A stretch of 64,000 nucleotides of DNA from CATQHP01 sp965214915 (GTDB lineage: Bacteria > Acidobacteriota > Terriglobia > Bryobacterales > UBA6623), in the NCBI GenBank assembly GCA_965214915.1, contig CBDCCP010000002.1, positions 372,001 to 436,000 of the forward strand. Reading direction: 5' to 3'. Below, one piece after another: positions 36,465-46,268 of the stretch; within the stretch, counting starts at the first letter, position 1; every line of letters begins with the position of its first letter. Position numbers and translations under genes: made by a program. Under the pieces are notes generated by a model. The model saw only the letters and a list, made by a program, of their open reading frames with translations. It was not told the DNA's origin and did no database searches.

Positions 36465-37187
36465 TCATGGCGCAGCCGCCGCTTGCTCCCGAACGTTCCC
36501 GGCGGCATCGTTCCCCCCGGACGCAAACGTGTTTTCGGCAATGCTGCGGATAGCGTCGTCGTTGAGTTCCGCGTAGTATCCGTACTTTTTCCGGATCCTG
36601 CGCAATTCTCGGGAAAGCGCCCGGACTTTGTACTCGCCGCCTTCTCCCTTTGCCGATCGCTCGATGCGTCTCTCAGCCGCGGCGATATGACCGAAAACCT
36701 GCATTCTTCGCCTGAGTGTCTCGGGCATCGCCGCGCCCCGGCGCTCGAGCAGGTCGGCGATATCCATATGACCGTGCAAGTAGGCGAACGCCAGGGCCGA
36801 GCCGCCGCCTTCGGTTTTCGCGTTCACGTCCGCCCCGGCATCCGCGAGCAGGCTTGCAATCCCTGCCGACCCGTTCATCGCCGCATAATGCAGCGGAGCA
36901 GCCCCCGTATCTTCTCGCGCGTCCGCATCGGCGCCGAAACGCAACAGTTCCGCAGCGTACAGATAGTACGAATCCCGAGCCCACGAAGCAGCGTAGAGCA
37001 AAGCCGTTCTGCCGTATTGGTCAACCTCGTTCGGGTTGTGTCCCGATTGCAGCAATCCGACGAAATGCCGCCAGTCGCGGTCCCGGATCGCTTCGTGCAA
37101 CGGATATTCCGGTTTCTGCGCCGCCGCGGGCAGCGCCGCCAGGCACAGCAGCGCCGCCGCTGCCGCGCCTCCCTTGAACATTTGCAT
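36465..37187 (-). CDS. Exported ankyrin-repeat protein
   Basis: The 240-aa protein has a signal peptide (KGGAAAAALLCLAALPAAAQ) and about three to four ankyrin repeats (YPLHEAIRDRDWRHFVGLLQ, GRTALLYAAS…LLRFGADAD, GAAPLHYAAMNGSAGIASLL). A helical C-terminal part follows. It binds another periplasmic protein or ligand, identity unknown. It is convergent with the cytochrome gene, with 12 bp between stops. Confidence 0.85.
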   Translation of the reverse strand: MQMFKGGAAAAALLCLAALPAAAQKPEYPLHEAIRDRDWRHFVGLLQSGHNPNEVDQYGRTALLYAASWARDSYYLYAAELLRFGADADAREDTGAAPLHYAAMNGSAGIASLLADAGADVNAKTEGGGSALAFAYLHGHMDIADLLERRGAAMPETLRRRMQVFGHIAAAERRIERSAKGEGGEYKVRALSRELRRIRKKYGYYAELNDDAIRSIAENTFASGGNDAAGNVREQAAAAP

Positions 37188-37281
37188 GATCCTGCAAGCG
37201 GGTTACGCGGCAAGCGCTCTCAGGGTTTCCGGGAACGGAGTCTTGCCGTTTGTTCGCGCCCCGTTCGGCGCCGCTTGCCCG

Positions 37282-37312
37282 TTGAGTCTCTGCGCGCTAT
37301 GCTGACTATATT
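37282..37312 (+). promoter_or_regulatory. Candidate promoter upstream of rho
   Basis: TTGAGT (37282-37287) and TATATT (37307-37312) are separated by 19 bp, about 80 bp before the rho start. Spacing is a little long, so confidence is low. Confidence 0.3.
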
Positions 37313-37393
37313 CGCTGGAGCTTCCGCTCTGCGTTTCTCTTCCTCCAAGGGTTCCAACCCTGAAACCGCCGCGGATTGCGGCCGGCGGTCCCC

Positions 37394-38641
37394 ATGACAA
37401 TTACAGAACTGCATCAGAAAGACATCACCTCCCTCAGCGAGCTTGCCCACGATCTGGGTCTCGAAGGCATCGGCAGCCTGCGCAAGCAGGAGTTGATCTT
37501 TCGCATTCTGCGCGCGCAGACCGAAGACGAAGGGCTGCTGTTCGTCGAGGGGAGCCTCGAAATCCTTCCCGAAGGTTTCGGCTTTCTGCGCTCGCCCGAG
37601 TACAACTACCTGCCCGGCCCGGACGATATCTACGTTTCGCAGCAGATCGTCAGGCGCAACGGCATCCGCAACGGCGATACGGTGTCGGGGCAGGCGCGGC
37701 CGCCCAGAGACCGCGAAAACTACTTTTCGCTGCTCCGCGTGGACGCGATCAATTTCGAGCCCCCGGAAGTCGCCAGGAACAAGATTCACTTCGACAACCT
37801 GACCCCGCTTTATCCCGAAGAGCATCTCGGACTGGAGACGACGAAAGAAAATCTCAGCGGCCGCGTCATGGACCTGATGACGCCTATCGGCAAGGGCCAG
37901 CGCGGCCTGATTGTCGCGCCGCCGCGCACCGGCAAGACGATGCTCTTGCAGTCGATCGCCAACTCGATCACCGCCAACCACCCCGAGGTCACGCTCATCG
38001 TCCTGCTGATCGACGAGCGCCCCGAAGAAGTTACCGACATGACCCGCTCGGTCAAGGGCGAAGTGGTGAGCTCGACCTTCGACGAGCCGCAAGCGCGGCA
38101 CGTGCAAGTCGCCGAGATGGTCATCGAAAAGGCCAAGCGGCTCGTCGAGCACAAGAGGGACGTGGTCATCCTGCTCGATTCGATCACGCGCCTCGCCCGC
38201 GCCTACAACACGATCGTCCCCTCGTCCGGCAAGGTCTTGTCGGGCGGCGTGGATTCGAATGCGCTGCAGCGCCCCAAGCGGTTCTTCGGCGCGGCGCGCA
38301 ACATCGAAGAGGGCGGCTCGCTGACCATCGTCGCCACGGCGCTGGTCGATACCGGCAGCCGCATGGACGAAGTCATTTTCGAGGAGTTCAAAGGCACGGG
38401 CAACATGGAGCTGCACCTCGACCGCAAGCTGGTCGACAAGCGCACCTTCCCGGCCATCGACATTCACCAGAGCGGCACGCGCAAGGAAGAGTTGCTGCTC
38501 GATCGGGAAACGCTGCAGCGCGTCTGGGTCCTGCGCAAGGTTCTGAGCAACCTGGGCACGGTCGAAGCGATGGAATTGCTGCTGGACCGCATGTCGAAAA
38601 CGCGCAGCAACGCCGAGTTCCTGGCCTCGATGAAGGGGTAG
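37394..38641 (+). CDS. rho: Transcription termination factor Rho
   Basis: The 415-aa protein is a hexameric RNA-dependent ATPase that ends transcription. It has the N-terminal Rho domain (ITELHQKDITSLSELAHDLG), the RNA-binding cold-shock-like domain (GSLEILPEGFGFLRSPEYNYLPGPDDIYVS, about 53-82) and Walker A APPRTGKT (175-182). Walker B VVILLDSITRLARAYN and the LHLDRKLVDKR region are intact. Length is normal. ATG 37394 is chosen because it opens the conserved N-terminal domain; the six codons upstream are unlikely. Confidence 0.97.
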   Translation: MTITELHQKDITSLSELAHDLGLEGIGSLRKQELIFRILRAQTEDEGLLFVEGSLEILPEGFGFLRSPEYNYLPGPDDIYVSQQIVRRNGIRNGDTVSGQARPPRDRENYFSLLRVDAINFEPPEVARNKIHFDNLTPLYPEEHLGLETTKENLSGRVMDLMTPIGKGQRGLIVAPPRTGKTMLLQSIANSITANHPEVTLIVLLIDERPEEVTDMTRSVKGEVVSSTFDEPQARHVQVAEMVIEKAKRLVEHKRDVVILLDSITRLARAYNTIVPSSGKVLSGGVDSNALQRPKRFFGAARNIEEGGSLTIVATALVDTGSRMDEVIFEEFKGTGNMELHLDRKLVDKRTFPAIDIHQSGTRKEELLLDRETLQRVWVLRKVLSNLGTVEAMELLLDRMSKTRSNAEFLASMKG

Positions 38642-38650
38642 CGGCGCGCC

Positions 38651-39052
38651 ATGCGGGAAGTCGAATCCACGGTGCAGGCGCGTTACGCCGAAACCGATCA
38701 GATGGGGGTCGTTTATTACGCGAACTATCTGGTCTGGATGGAAGTCGCGCGGGTCGCTTACTGCCGGGAAGCGGGATTCGAGTACAGCGACATGGAGCGC
38801 GAATCGGGCGCCTATCTGGCGGTGACCGAGGCGCATTGCCGCTACCGCTCGCCGGCCCGTTTCAACGACACGGTGCGCATCGTTTGCCGGGTGACGGAGG
38901 TTCGTTCGCGCACCGTGCGCTTCGCTTACGAGATGTACCGCGGCGGCGAGTTGCTGGCGACGGGGGAAACTCTGCACACCGTAACCAATGCGCAGGGCAA
39001 GACGGTGCGCATGCCGGAGCGTTATCGGCAGTTCTTTCCGCTTTCTCGATAG
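38651..39052 (+). CDS. YbgC/FadM-type acyl-CoA thioesterase
   Basis: The 133-aa hotdog-fold protein hydrolyses acyl-CoA thioesters. The signature RYAETDQMGVVYYANYLVW includes the catalytic aspartate (D16). It lacks signal or membrane segments. It follows rho after 9 bp and may be read through from it. Substrate chain length cannot be inferred. Confidence 0.88.
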   Translation: MREVESTVQARYAETDQMGVVYYANYLVWMEVARVAYCREAGFEYSDMERESGAYLAVTEAHCRYRSPARFNDTVRIVCRVTEVRSRTVRFAYEMYRGGELLATGETLHTVTNAQGKTVRMPERYRQFFPLSR

Positions 39053-39098
39053 ACTGTTGCGGAACCCGGCGTAACAACGGGGCCGGGCCGAAAAGCCG

Positions 39099-40913
39099 AT
39101 GACGGGAATGAATAAGCTGCGCGCCGCGCCGTTCGCTCGGACGGTCGTTTTGCTTTGCGCCGCGGCCGGAATGCTGCAAGGCGGACTCGACCGGCGCTTC
39201 GATCTGACGCTCGAACGCGTTCTCGACGGCGGGCCGCCCGTTTACGATCCGCCGTTCCTGCTGGCGGACCTGATCCCCAGAGACGTCCGGCGGTTTACGA
39301 ACTTCAGCGGCGATCTTTCCGGGCGCTACATCGGGGCGCTTGCGGCCGCCTCGCGGCGCCGGCCGGTTCCCGCCGAGACGCTGCGCAAGCTCGTTCATGA
39401 GGCGGTCGGGCTTCAGCGGGCCGACGGACATTTCGGCGCGCCGCTGTCGCGTTTCGGGGTTACGGATGACGATATGGCGCTCATGTGGGGCAACGGGCGG
39501 CTCTTGATCGGCCTGCTGGAATACCATGCGGTTGCGCAGGACGCCGCCGCTCTGCGGGCGGCGCAAGGCATCGGCGACTTCCTGTTGGGCAACGCGGAGG
39601 CGTTCAACGGCGCGAAGGTGCGCCGCGCCTACAGCGTCGGGCGCATGGCGCACGGCTACATCTGCTGGACGCAAAACATCGAGGGTCTGGTTGCGCTGGG
39701 CCGAGCGGCTGCCGATCCGCGCTATATCGAGGCCGCCGCGGCCATCGCCGAGCATGTCTCGCAGCAGCCGGGCCAACATAGCCACGGCCTGCTGTCTTCG
39801 CTGCGCGGCATTCTGGAGCTTTACCGCGAGACCGGCGGCGCGCGCCGGCTGCGCCGGGTCGAGGAGGCGTGGTCGAAGTTGGCCGCGTCCGGGAACGTGA
39901 CCGTCACCGGCACAGTCGCCGAATACTTCGAACCGGGGATGCATCGGGACGAAGGCTGCTCCGTCGCCGATTGGCTGCGGCTGTCGCTGGCGCTCTGGCG
40001 CGAGACGCAAAAGCCGCGGTACATCGACGCCGCCGAGCGGAGTTGGTTCAACGGTTTTGCCATGAACCAGTTCGCCGGAGGCGATTTCGGGCATGTTTAT
40101 TTCAGTGAAAACGGATTCGCCGCCGGCGCCGACCGAGCTTGGTGGTGTTGCACGCTGCACGGGCTGCGGGCCTTTCCGGCGGTGAGCGAAGCGGCGTTCC
40201 GCGAGACGGAGGACGCTCTGCTTTACGAGTTGGCGGTCGATGCCGCGGTTGTGTCCGGCGGCCTGCGGGTGCGGGCCGAGACCAGGCTCGACAGCGACTC
40301 GACCGTAGAACTCGAGATCGAGGCCGCCCCCGCCGCTGCGCGGACGATCGGCGTCAGGGCGCCCTCCTGGGCAAGCGGCCTGACGCTTACGGTCAACGGA
40401 AGTTCTGTCGAGGCAATCCGGCGGGACGGCTATGCGCTGCTCGAGCGCGTCTGGACCGCGGGGGACCGCCTGCGCGCGCATTACGGGCTGCGCGCGGAAT
40501 GGCTGCGCAGCCGCTCCGGCCGCCGCGCGTTGTTGCTGGGCCCGTGGATACTGGCTGTTTCCGAGGCCGAGACGCCGGCTTTCTTCGATGAAGGCTACGC
40601 GCAAAATGAAGTCGATCCCCAAAATCTCGTGGCAATCGAGGGCCGTCCGGCGAGACGCGGCATCCGCTATGCGCACGCGGGCTACCGCGAGCAGGCGCAG
40701 ACCGCCCGGCTGCTGCCCTTAGGGGAGCGTACCTGGTCCGGCCGTCAGGGCCGTTGGGAGGTCTGGTTACGGCACGGAGCCGAGGTCGGCGCAGCCGAAA
40801 AAGCCCCCTTGCGGCCGCCGCGGGCGCTGCTGCCGTTTCTCGCGGTCATTGCCGCGGCTGCGGCCGCTTGTTGGCTTCTTTGGAGGCGGCGCCGTTCAGC
40901 CGGCCGAGCTTAG
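39099..40913 (+). CDS. GH127-like (DUF1680) exported glycosidase with C-terminal membrane anchor
   Basis: The 604-aa protein has a signal (FARTVVLLCAAAGMLQG) and an alpha/alpha-barrel with the pattern of beta-L-arabinofuranosidases (GH127/DUF1680): LHEAVGLQRADGHFG-like region, GRMAHGYICWTQNI, and a Cys pair in WWCCTLHGLRAFP. A beta-sandwich follows, and a hydrophobic segment near the end (LLPFLAVIAAAAAACWLLW) then RRRR suggests anchoring in the membrane. GH127 enzymes use zinc bound by a Cys cluster and a Glu; I can see the Cys pair but cannot confirm the full site. A hydrolase acting on another sugar is the alternative. Confidence 0.7.
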   Translation: MTGMNKLRAAPFARTVVLLCAAAGMLQGGLDRRFDLTLERVLDGGPPVYDPPFLLADLIPRDVRRFTNFSGDLSGRYIGALAAASRRRPVPAETLRKLVHEAVGLQRADGHFGAPLSRFGVTDDDMALMWGNGRLLIGLLEYHAVAQDAAALRAAQGIGDFLLGNAEAFNGAKVRRAYSVGRMAHGYICWTQNIEGLVALGRAAADPRYIEAAAAIAEHVSQQPGQHSHGLLSSLRGILELYRETGGARRLRRVEEAWSKLAASGNVTVTGTVAEYFEPGMHRDEGCSVADWLRLSLALWRETQKPRYIDAAERSWFNGFAMNQFAGGDFGHVYFSENGFAAGADRAWWCCTLHGLRAFPAVSEAAFRETEDALLYELAVDAAVVSGGLRVRAETRLDSDSTVELEIEAAPAAARTIGVRAPSWASGLTLTVNGSSVEAIRRDGYALLERVWTAGDRLRAHYGLRAEWLRSRSGRRALLLGPWILAVSEAETPAFFDEGYAQNEVDPQNLVAIEGRPARRGIRYAHAGYREQAQTARLLPLGERTWSGRQGRWEVWLRHGAEVGAAEKAPLRPPRALLPFLAVIAAAAAACWLLWRRRRSAGRA

Positions 40914-42046
40914 TGCAATTGCCGGCGAAAGCGGATCGCGCTGAGCGTGTAAACCAGGACGGCGATGCCTATTAACGCCAGCAGGCGCGGCCACAGGAAT
41001 TCGATCCCCACGCCCTTCATCGCGACCCCGCGCACGATCTCGACGAAGTAGCGCAGGGGCAGCAGATGCGACAGGACTTGAAACGCCTCGGGCAGATTCT
41101 CGACTCTGGCGAAGGCTCCCGACAGCAGCACCATCGGCGGGTTCACGAAGAACGTCAGGAACTGCGCCTGCTGCTGGTTCGAGGCGAACGTCCCGATCAG
41201 CGTGCCGATGCCCAAAGAGGCCAAGCCGGCCGCGGCGCCCGTTATAAGAAACAACCACAAAGGGCCGTTCAGGGGCAGATCGAACCATAGGCGCGCGGTC
41301 GTTGTGCTTACGGCAAATCCGGTGAGCAACAGCGCCAGCACGGGGGTTCCCTTGGCCAGGACGATTTCCAGCGATTGCGCGGGGCTCATGAGCAGTTGCT
41401 CCACGGTGCCGATTTCCTTTTCGCGGACCGTCACCGCCGAGGCCAGCAACGACCCGTCGACGAACATGATCACGGCCATGATGCCCGTCAGGTAGTACCA
41501 GGAGAACAGTAGTCCGGGATTGTACAGCGCCGTCGCCCGAAGGTCGATCCGCGGGGGCGCAGCGGGCGCCCCCGCGGATCGCCGCTCCAGCAGATCGAGC
41601 GAGTAGCGCCCGACGATCTGCTGCAGATAGCCTCCGGCGATGACCGCCGAGTTGGCAATCACGGCGTCCACCAGAATTTGCAGCTCGACCGGCCGGCCCG
41701 CCGCGATCCCGGCGCTCAGATTCGGCGGGAGCACGACGGTCAAGTCCACCTCGCGGCGTTCCATCGCGAGTTGGGCGTCTTTGAGCGAGACGAAATGGCG
41801 AACGACGTCGAACGCCTCGGTTCCGTCAATGCGCCGGCCGATCTCGCGGGCGCCCGCGCCGCCGTCGAGATCGACGACGGCTGTCGGCAAGCGCTTGACC
41901 TCGGGATTCAACGCATAGCCGATCACGATCAGAACCAACGTCGGCGGAATCGTCAGTTGAACGATCATCCGCCAATTCCGGCGGATCTGCCTGCATTCCT
42001 TGACGAGCAAGGCTCGATAGCGGGTAAAGCTGAACGCCACCGGCAT
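40910..42046 (-). CDS. ABC-2 type transporter permease
   Basis: The 378-aa membrane protein has one N-terminal helix (IVQLTIPPTLVLIVIGYAL), a large periplasmic domain and five helices at the C-terminus. EKEIGTVEQLLMSPA is the ABC-2 family motif that contacts the ATPase. It is the last gene of the export operon, 6 bp after the sister permease. It resembles YhhJ-type subunits. Its 3' end overlaps the GH127-like gene by 4 bp from the opposite strand. Confidence 0.9.
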   Translation of the reverse strand: MPVAFSFTRYRALLVKECRQIRRNWRMIVQLTIPPTLVLIVIGYALNPEVKRLPTAVVDLDGGAGAREIGRRIDGTEAFDVVRHFVSLKDAQLAMERREVDLTVVLPPNLSAGIAAGRPVELQILVDAVIANSAVIAGGYLQQIVGRYSLDLLERRSAGAPAAPPRIDLRATALYNPGLLFSWYYLTGIMAVIMFVDGSLLASAVTVREKEIGTVEQLLMSPAQSLEIVLAKGTPVLALLLTGFAVSTTTARLWFDLPLNGPLWLFLITGAAAGLASLGIGTLIGTFASNQQQAQFLTFFVNPPMVLLSGAFARVENLPEAFQVLSHLLPLRYFVEIVRGVAMKGVGIEFLWPRLLALIGIAVLVYTLSAIRFRRQLH

Positions 42047-42052
42047 ACGCGG

Positions 42053-43156
42053 TCAATCCTCGAAGCGCATTTTGCGAATCCGGTAGAGATTCGCCAGATA
42101 AGCAGCGGCGGCCAGCGCCGCCAGATAGAGCGCCGGCAGCCAACCCGCGGCCCAGCCGCCGTCCCGCAGGAGGCCGCCGCGGACAAGGTCGATGTAATAG
42201 GTGGCCGGCACGAGGTACGAAATCCAGCGCAACTGCACGGGCGAGTTCTCGATCGGCGTCAGGAAGCCGGAGAGAAGCATGGAAACGATAAAAAGCCCCA
42301 GTTGAACCACCTGGGTGCTGACGCTCTGCGATTTCGTTTCATGCCCCAGCCACATGCCGAAGAACACTCCGGCCGCGATGTAGAGCAGCGTGCCGGCCAG
42401 TAGCGGCGTCGGGTCGGACGGGATGCGGTACGAGAAAAAGACGCTTCCCAGCAGGAAACAGAGCACGAACTGCGCCAAGCCGATGCCGATGTAGGGCAGC
42501 GCCTTGCCGAGAGTCCATTCGCGCGCCGAAAGATTCGAGGAGTAAACCTGAATCGCGGTTCCCATCTCGTGCTCTCTGGCTGTGGCCGCGGCGCCGAGCA
42601 GCGCGGGGAAAAAGATCAAAACGATGCCCAAGGCGCCCGTTCCGAAAAACACGCGGTCGGAGAGGCCGGGGTTGTGCCAGTAGCGGATGGCGAGCCGCAG
42701 AGGCGGCGCCGGAAAACCGCCGCGCGCGGCCAGGAAAGCTTGCGTAATGGCTTGTGCTTCTTGACGCAGCACGAGCGCCGTGTTGCCGTCGGTTCCGTCC
42801 AGCAGGAACTGCGCGGACGCCGGCCGGCCGCGCAGCAGGCGGCGTTCGAACCCCGGAGGAATCAGCAATGCCGCGGACGCCGATCCTTCATCGAGCATGG
42901 CCTCGATTCGGCTTGCGCCGGCGCCCGGCGTCAATTCGAACTCGTTGCTCGCGGCAAAGGCGTCGATATAGGCGCGGCTGGCCGGCGTGCGGTCGAGGTC
43001 TTCGACGGCCAGAACGACGTTGTCCGGGTCGAACGTCAACGTTGCGCCGAACAGCCAGAGCGTCGCCAGGGGCATCAGCACCGACAGCGTTACCGTCAGG
43101 CGGTCGCGTTGAAAATGTTTCAGCTCCTTGACCGATTGCGCGGCGATACGCTTCAT
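42053..43156 (-). CDS. ABC-2 type transporter permease
   Basis: The 367-aa permease has the same layout as its downstream partner: N-terminal helix, extracytoplasmic domain and C-terminal helices, with REHEMGTAIQVYSSNLSAREW as the coupling motif. The pair presumably forms a heterodimer. It overlaps the double-ATPase gene by 4 bp. Confidence 0.9.
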   Translation of the reverse strand: MKRIAAQSVKELKHFQRDRLTVTLSVLMPLATLWLFGATLTFDPDNVVLAVEDLDRTPASRAYIDAFAASNEFELTPGAGASRIEAMLDEGSASAALLIPPGFERRLLRGRPASAQFLLDGTDGNTALVLRQEAQAITQAFLAARGGFPAPPLRLAIRYWHNPGLSDRVFFGTGALGIVLIFFPALLGAAATAREHEMGTAIQVYSSNLSAREWTLGKALPYIGIGLAQFVLCFLLGSVFFSYRIPSDPTPLLAGTLLYIAAGVFFGMWLGHETKSQSVSTQVVQLGLFIVSMLLSGFLTPIENSPVQLRWISYLVPATYYIDLVRGGLLRDGGWAAGWLPALYLAALAAAAYLANLYRIRKMRFED

Positions 43157-45093
43157 GCCGCCTCCCGATTCCTCTGGCGATGTCGATAGGTGAGCCGGAT
43201 AAACAGGTCTTCGAGGCCGACCGGGATCGGGCGCAGGCGCTTGCCGGCAATGCCGGCGGACGCAAGAATTTGCGCCACGTTGCGCGCGCCGTCCGCGGCA
43301 TTCGGCACGAAAACGTGCAGCCGGTCGCCGAACAGAGACACGGATTCATCGCCCAGCTTCCGCTTCAATTCCTTCATGGCGCGGAAGGGCTCGCTCGTCG
43401 ATACCTCCACGAGGCCGCCGTCGTTTGCGGCTTTGATGGCGGTCGGCGTCCCCTCGATTGCCATTTCGCCCGCAACCATGAATCCCAAGCGGTGGCACTG
43501 TTCCGCCTCCTCCAGGTAGTGCGTCACCACCAGCACCGCCGCTCCGCGGTCGGCGAGGTCGTTGATCATCCGCCACAACGCGCGGCGGGCCAACGGATCG
43601 ACCCCCGATGTCGGCTCGTCGAGCAGCACGACGGCGGGTTCGTGCATGACCGCGGCTGCGCAGGCGATTCTCTGCTTCCAGCCGTCGGGCAGCTTTCCGG
43701 TGAGCAGATTTTCTTGACCGGCAAGCCCGGCCGACTCCAGCGCCCAAGCCATCCGCTTGCGCCTCGCCGCTTCGGGAATGTCGTAGAGCGATGCGTAGAA
43801 CTCGAGGTTTTGCGCCAGCGTCAGATCGTCGTACAGAGCGAATTTCTGCGATTTGTACCCTACCCGCGAGCGCACGCGCGCAGAGCGCAAGTCTTTCGTA
43901 TGCCCCAGCAGGGCGATCGATCCGCGATCCGGCGCGAGCAGACCGCAGAGCATTTTGACGGTCGTGGTTTTGCCCGCCCCATTGGCGCCCAGCAGCCCGT
44001 ATATCTCGCCTCGTTCGATGCGCAGGCTGACGTTGCGAACCGCTCGGAACGAATTGAAGCTCTTGTGCAGTCCGAAAGCCAGGATGCCGACGCGCTCGCC
44101 GACGGCCGGTCCAGCGGCCGTTTTCCGCTGCGGAAAATCCGGGACGGCGATTTCCCCGCGCCGTTCGCGCAAGATCGAGACGAAGGCGTTCTCGAGGGTC
44201 GGCTCCGACCGCTCGCAGCGCGTGACGGGATGCCCTTGCCGTTCGAGGAACGAGCGCAGCGCCGGTTCGTCGCGGTCCGGGTCATGCATCATCACGTCGA
44301 GGGAGTCGCCGAACCGTTGCACGTCGTGAACATGGGCCTGTCCGTGGTCCGGCGCGTTGAGCAGCCGCCGCGTCGCCGCCAAATCGTCGGTTTGGATAGC
44401 CAGCCGGGTCAGGCCGAGCTTCGCGCGCAGCCCGCGGGGGGAGTCGATATCGAGGATTTCGCCGCGGTCCATGCAGGCCACCCGCGAGCAGCGCTCGGCC
44501 TCGTCGAGATAAGGCGTCGCCACCACCAGGGTCATCCCCTGATCGGCCAAGGCGCCGAGCGCGTCCCAGAACTCGCGGCGCGAAACGGGATCGACCCCGG
44601 TCGTCGGTTCGTCCAGCAACAGCACTTCGGGCCCCGATACGAGGGCGCAGGTGAGCGCCAGTTTCTGCTTCATCCCTCCCGACAGCCGGCCGGTCAGGCG
44701 GTTTGTGAACGACGCCATATCGAACAGCGCGAGATAGTGCGCCATCCGTTCCTCGATGAGCGCCTGCGGCGTCTCGCGCAGCCCGCCGATATAGTGGATG
44801 TTCTCGCCGACGCTGAGGTTTTCGTACAGGCTGAAGGGCTGCGTGAGGTAGCCGACGCGGCTGCGGCTGCGCCTCGCCGGCGCATCGAGGATGCGGACGG
44901 AGCCGGATGTCGCGTCCATCACGCCGGCGAGAATTTTGAATGTCGTGGTTTTGCCCGCGCCGTCGGCGCCGATCAGTCCGAAGGTCTCTCCCCGGCCCAC
45001 TTCGAAAGTTGCCGAGCGCAGCGCATGGACCGCGCCGCCCGCTTCGTCGAGATAGGTTTTCGCGAGATTGGAGCAGCGAATCGCCGCGGTCAC
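43153..45093 (-). CDS. Fused double ABC ATPase of a multidrug-type exporter
   Basis: The 646-aa protein holds two ATPase domains in one chain. The first has Walker A GADGAGKTT (42-50), signature LSGGMKQKL and Walker B LLLDEPTTGVDP. The second has Walker A GANGAGKTT near 368 and Walker B VVLLDEPTSGVDP; the signature of the second reads LPDGWKQR, so it is non-canonical (LSGGQ normally). This is the RbbA/YhiH-type arrangement but without fused membrane domains. It energises the two permeases encoded downstream. Both ends overlap neighbouring genes by 4 bp. Confidence 0.92.
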   Translation of the reverse strand: MTAAIRCSNLAKTYLDEAGGAVHALRSATFEVGRGETFGLIGADGAGKTTTFKILAGVMDATSGSVRILDAPARRSRSRVGYLTQPFSLYENLSVGENIHYIGGLRETPQALIEERMAHYLALFDMASFTNRLTGRLSGGMKQKLALTCALVSGPEVLLLDEPTTGVDPVSRREFWDALGALADQGMTLVVATPYLDEAERCSRVACMDRGEILDIDSPRGLRAKLGLTRLAIQTDDLAATRRLLNAPDHGQAHVHDVQRFGDSLDVMMHDPDRDEPALRSFLERQGHPVTRCERSEPTLENAFVSILRERRGEIAVPDFPQRKTAAGPAVGERVGILAFGLHKSFNSFRAVRNVSLRIERGEIYGLLGANGAGKTTTVKMLCGLLAPDRGSIALLGHTKDLRSARVRSRVGYKSQKFALYDDLTLAQNLEFYASLYDIPEAARRKRMAWALESAGLAGQENLLTGKLPDGWKQRIACAAAVMHEPAVVLLDEPTSGVDPLARRALWRMINDLADRGAAVLVVTHYLEEAEQCHRLGFMVAGEMAIEGTPTAIKAANDGGLVEVSTSEPFRAMKELKRKLGDESVSLFGDRLHVFVPNAADGARNVAQILASAGIAGKRLRPIPVGLEDLFIRLTYRHRQRNREAA

Positions 45094-46268
45094 GGTTGCG
45101 ATGTCTCCCCGGACCCGGCGGACTCTTGGATGAAAATGCGCCCGTCGGCCGGCATGCCTATTTTGGCCCGGCCGAAACCCTCCTTGAGGATCATCTTGAC
45201 GCCGACGACCTGTTTGACGCGGTCCTCGCGGAAATAGGTGTTTTCCGGCGTGAACATCGCCTGCGGATCGATCCGCGAGACTTCGGCGCGCAAGGGAGAC
45301 TCCGGATCGGAATCGAGAATGACTTCGCCCCGCTGCCCCACGGCGACAAGTCCGATCCGCCCTTCGGGGACATACGCCCGCAGGTACAACGATTGGGGGT
45401 CGAGCAAGGTCAGCAGGGTCTGTCCCGGCGCGGTCACCTGTCCCGGCTCGGCGGCCCGCGTCAGCACGATGCCGTCGAAGGGCGCGCGGATCGTGAGTTC
45501 CGCGACGTCTGCGCCGGTCTGCGCCGCTACCGCTTCGGCGACTTCGATTTGCGCTCCGGCGGCCTGAATCGCGCTGCGGGCTTCGGTCATTTGGTGTTTC
45601 AGCGCGGCTTTTTCCGCCGACACGATTTGCGGATTGCTCTCGGCCGCCTTGGCTATGGACAAGGCCCCCTCCGCCGCGGCGACTTGGCGGCCGGCGGCAT
45701 CCACAACGGCTTCGAGAGCAGCCTGTTTCGCCGAGAATCGGTCCGCCGTTTGTACGGGGACGGCGTCTTTTTCAGCCAGCGCCTTGTACCGCGCGGCGTC
45801 GGCTTCGACTTGGCCGAGCTCGCTGCGAGCCCGCGCGAGCTCGGCCTTTGCCGCGGCGAGCTGCCCCTCGGCGTGGGCGACGCGGCCCGATGCTTCGAGA
45901 GCGCTCTGCTTTTCGCGCAGCTCGAGTTGACGAAACCGTTCGTCCAGCAGCGGCAACTGCGCTTGCGCCTGTTCGAGTTGTCGCCGAGCGGTCTCGACCA
46001 TCGCCCGGCTCTGCTCGTTCCGGGCCAGCGCCTGATCGGAGTTGCAACGCACCAGCGCCTGGCCGGCTTTGACCGCATCCCCTTCGCGCACCTCGACCGC
46101 GGCAATGCGGCCCGGAATTTGCGCCGCCAGATGGGCCTCGTCGCCTTCGATGCGGCCGCTGACCTCGATCACGGCGGTCGGCTCGGCGGGGCCTGCCGCG
46201 CAGCCGCTCCAGACGAACGCGAGTGGGATAAGCGCCGGCAGGCTGTTGCCGATGGAGGGAAAATTCAC
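45090..46268 (-). CDS. HlyD/membrane-fusion-type periplasmic adaptor, probable lipoprotein
   Basis: The 392-aa protein links inner-membrane transporter and outer-membrane channel. A signal with lipobox-like VWSGC suggests a lipid anchor. It has the lipoyl-like halves (AEVSGRIEGDEAHLAAQIPGR and FDGIVLTRAAEPGQVTAPG) and a long coiled-coil hairpin between them (about 90-240). The neighbouring TolC-type and ABC genes, each overlapping by 4 bp, support a tripartite exporter. Confidence 0.9.
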   Translation of the reverse strand: MNFPSIGNSLPALIPLAFVWSGCAAGPAEPTAVIEVSGRIEGDEAHLAAQIPGRIAAVEVREGDAVKAGQALVRCNSDQALARNEQSRAMVETARRQLEQAQAQLPLLDERFRQLELREKQSALEASGRVAHAEGQLAAAKAELARARSELGQVEADAARYKALAEKDAVPVQTADRFSAKQAALEAVVDAAGRQVAAAEGALSIAKAAESNPQIVSAEKAALKHQMTEARSAIQAAGAQIEVAEAVAAQTGADVAELTIRAPFDGIVLTRAAEPGQVTAPGQTLLTLLDPQSLYLRAYVPEGRIGLVAVGQRGEVILDSDPESPLRAEVSRIDPQAMFTPENTYFREDRVKQVVGVKMILKEGFGRAKIGMPADGRIFIQESAGSGETSQP

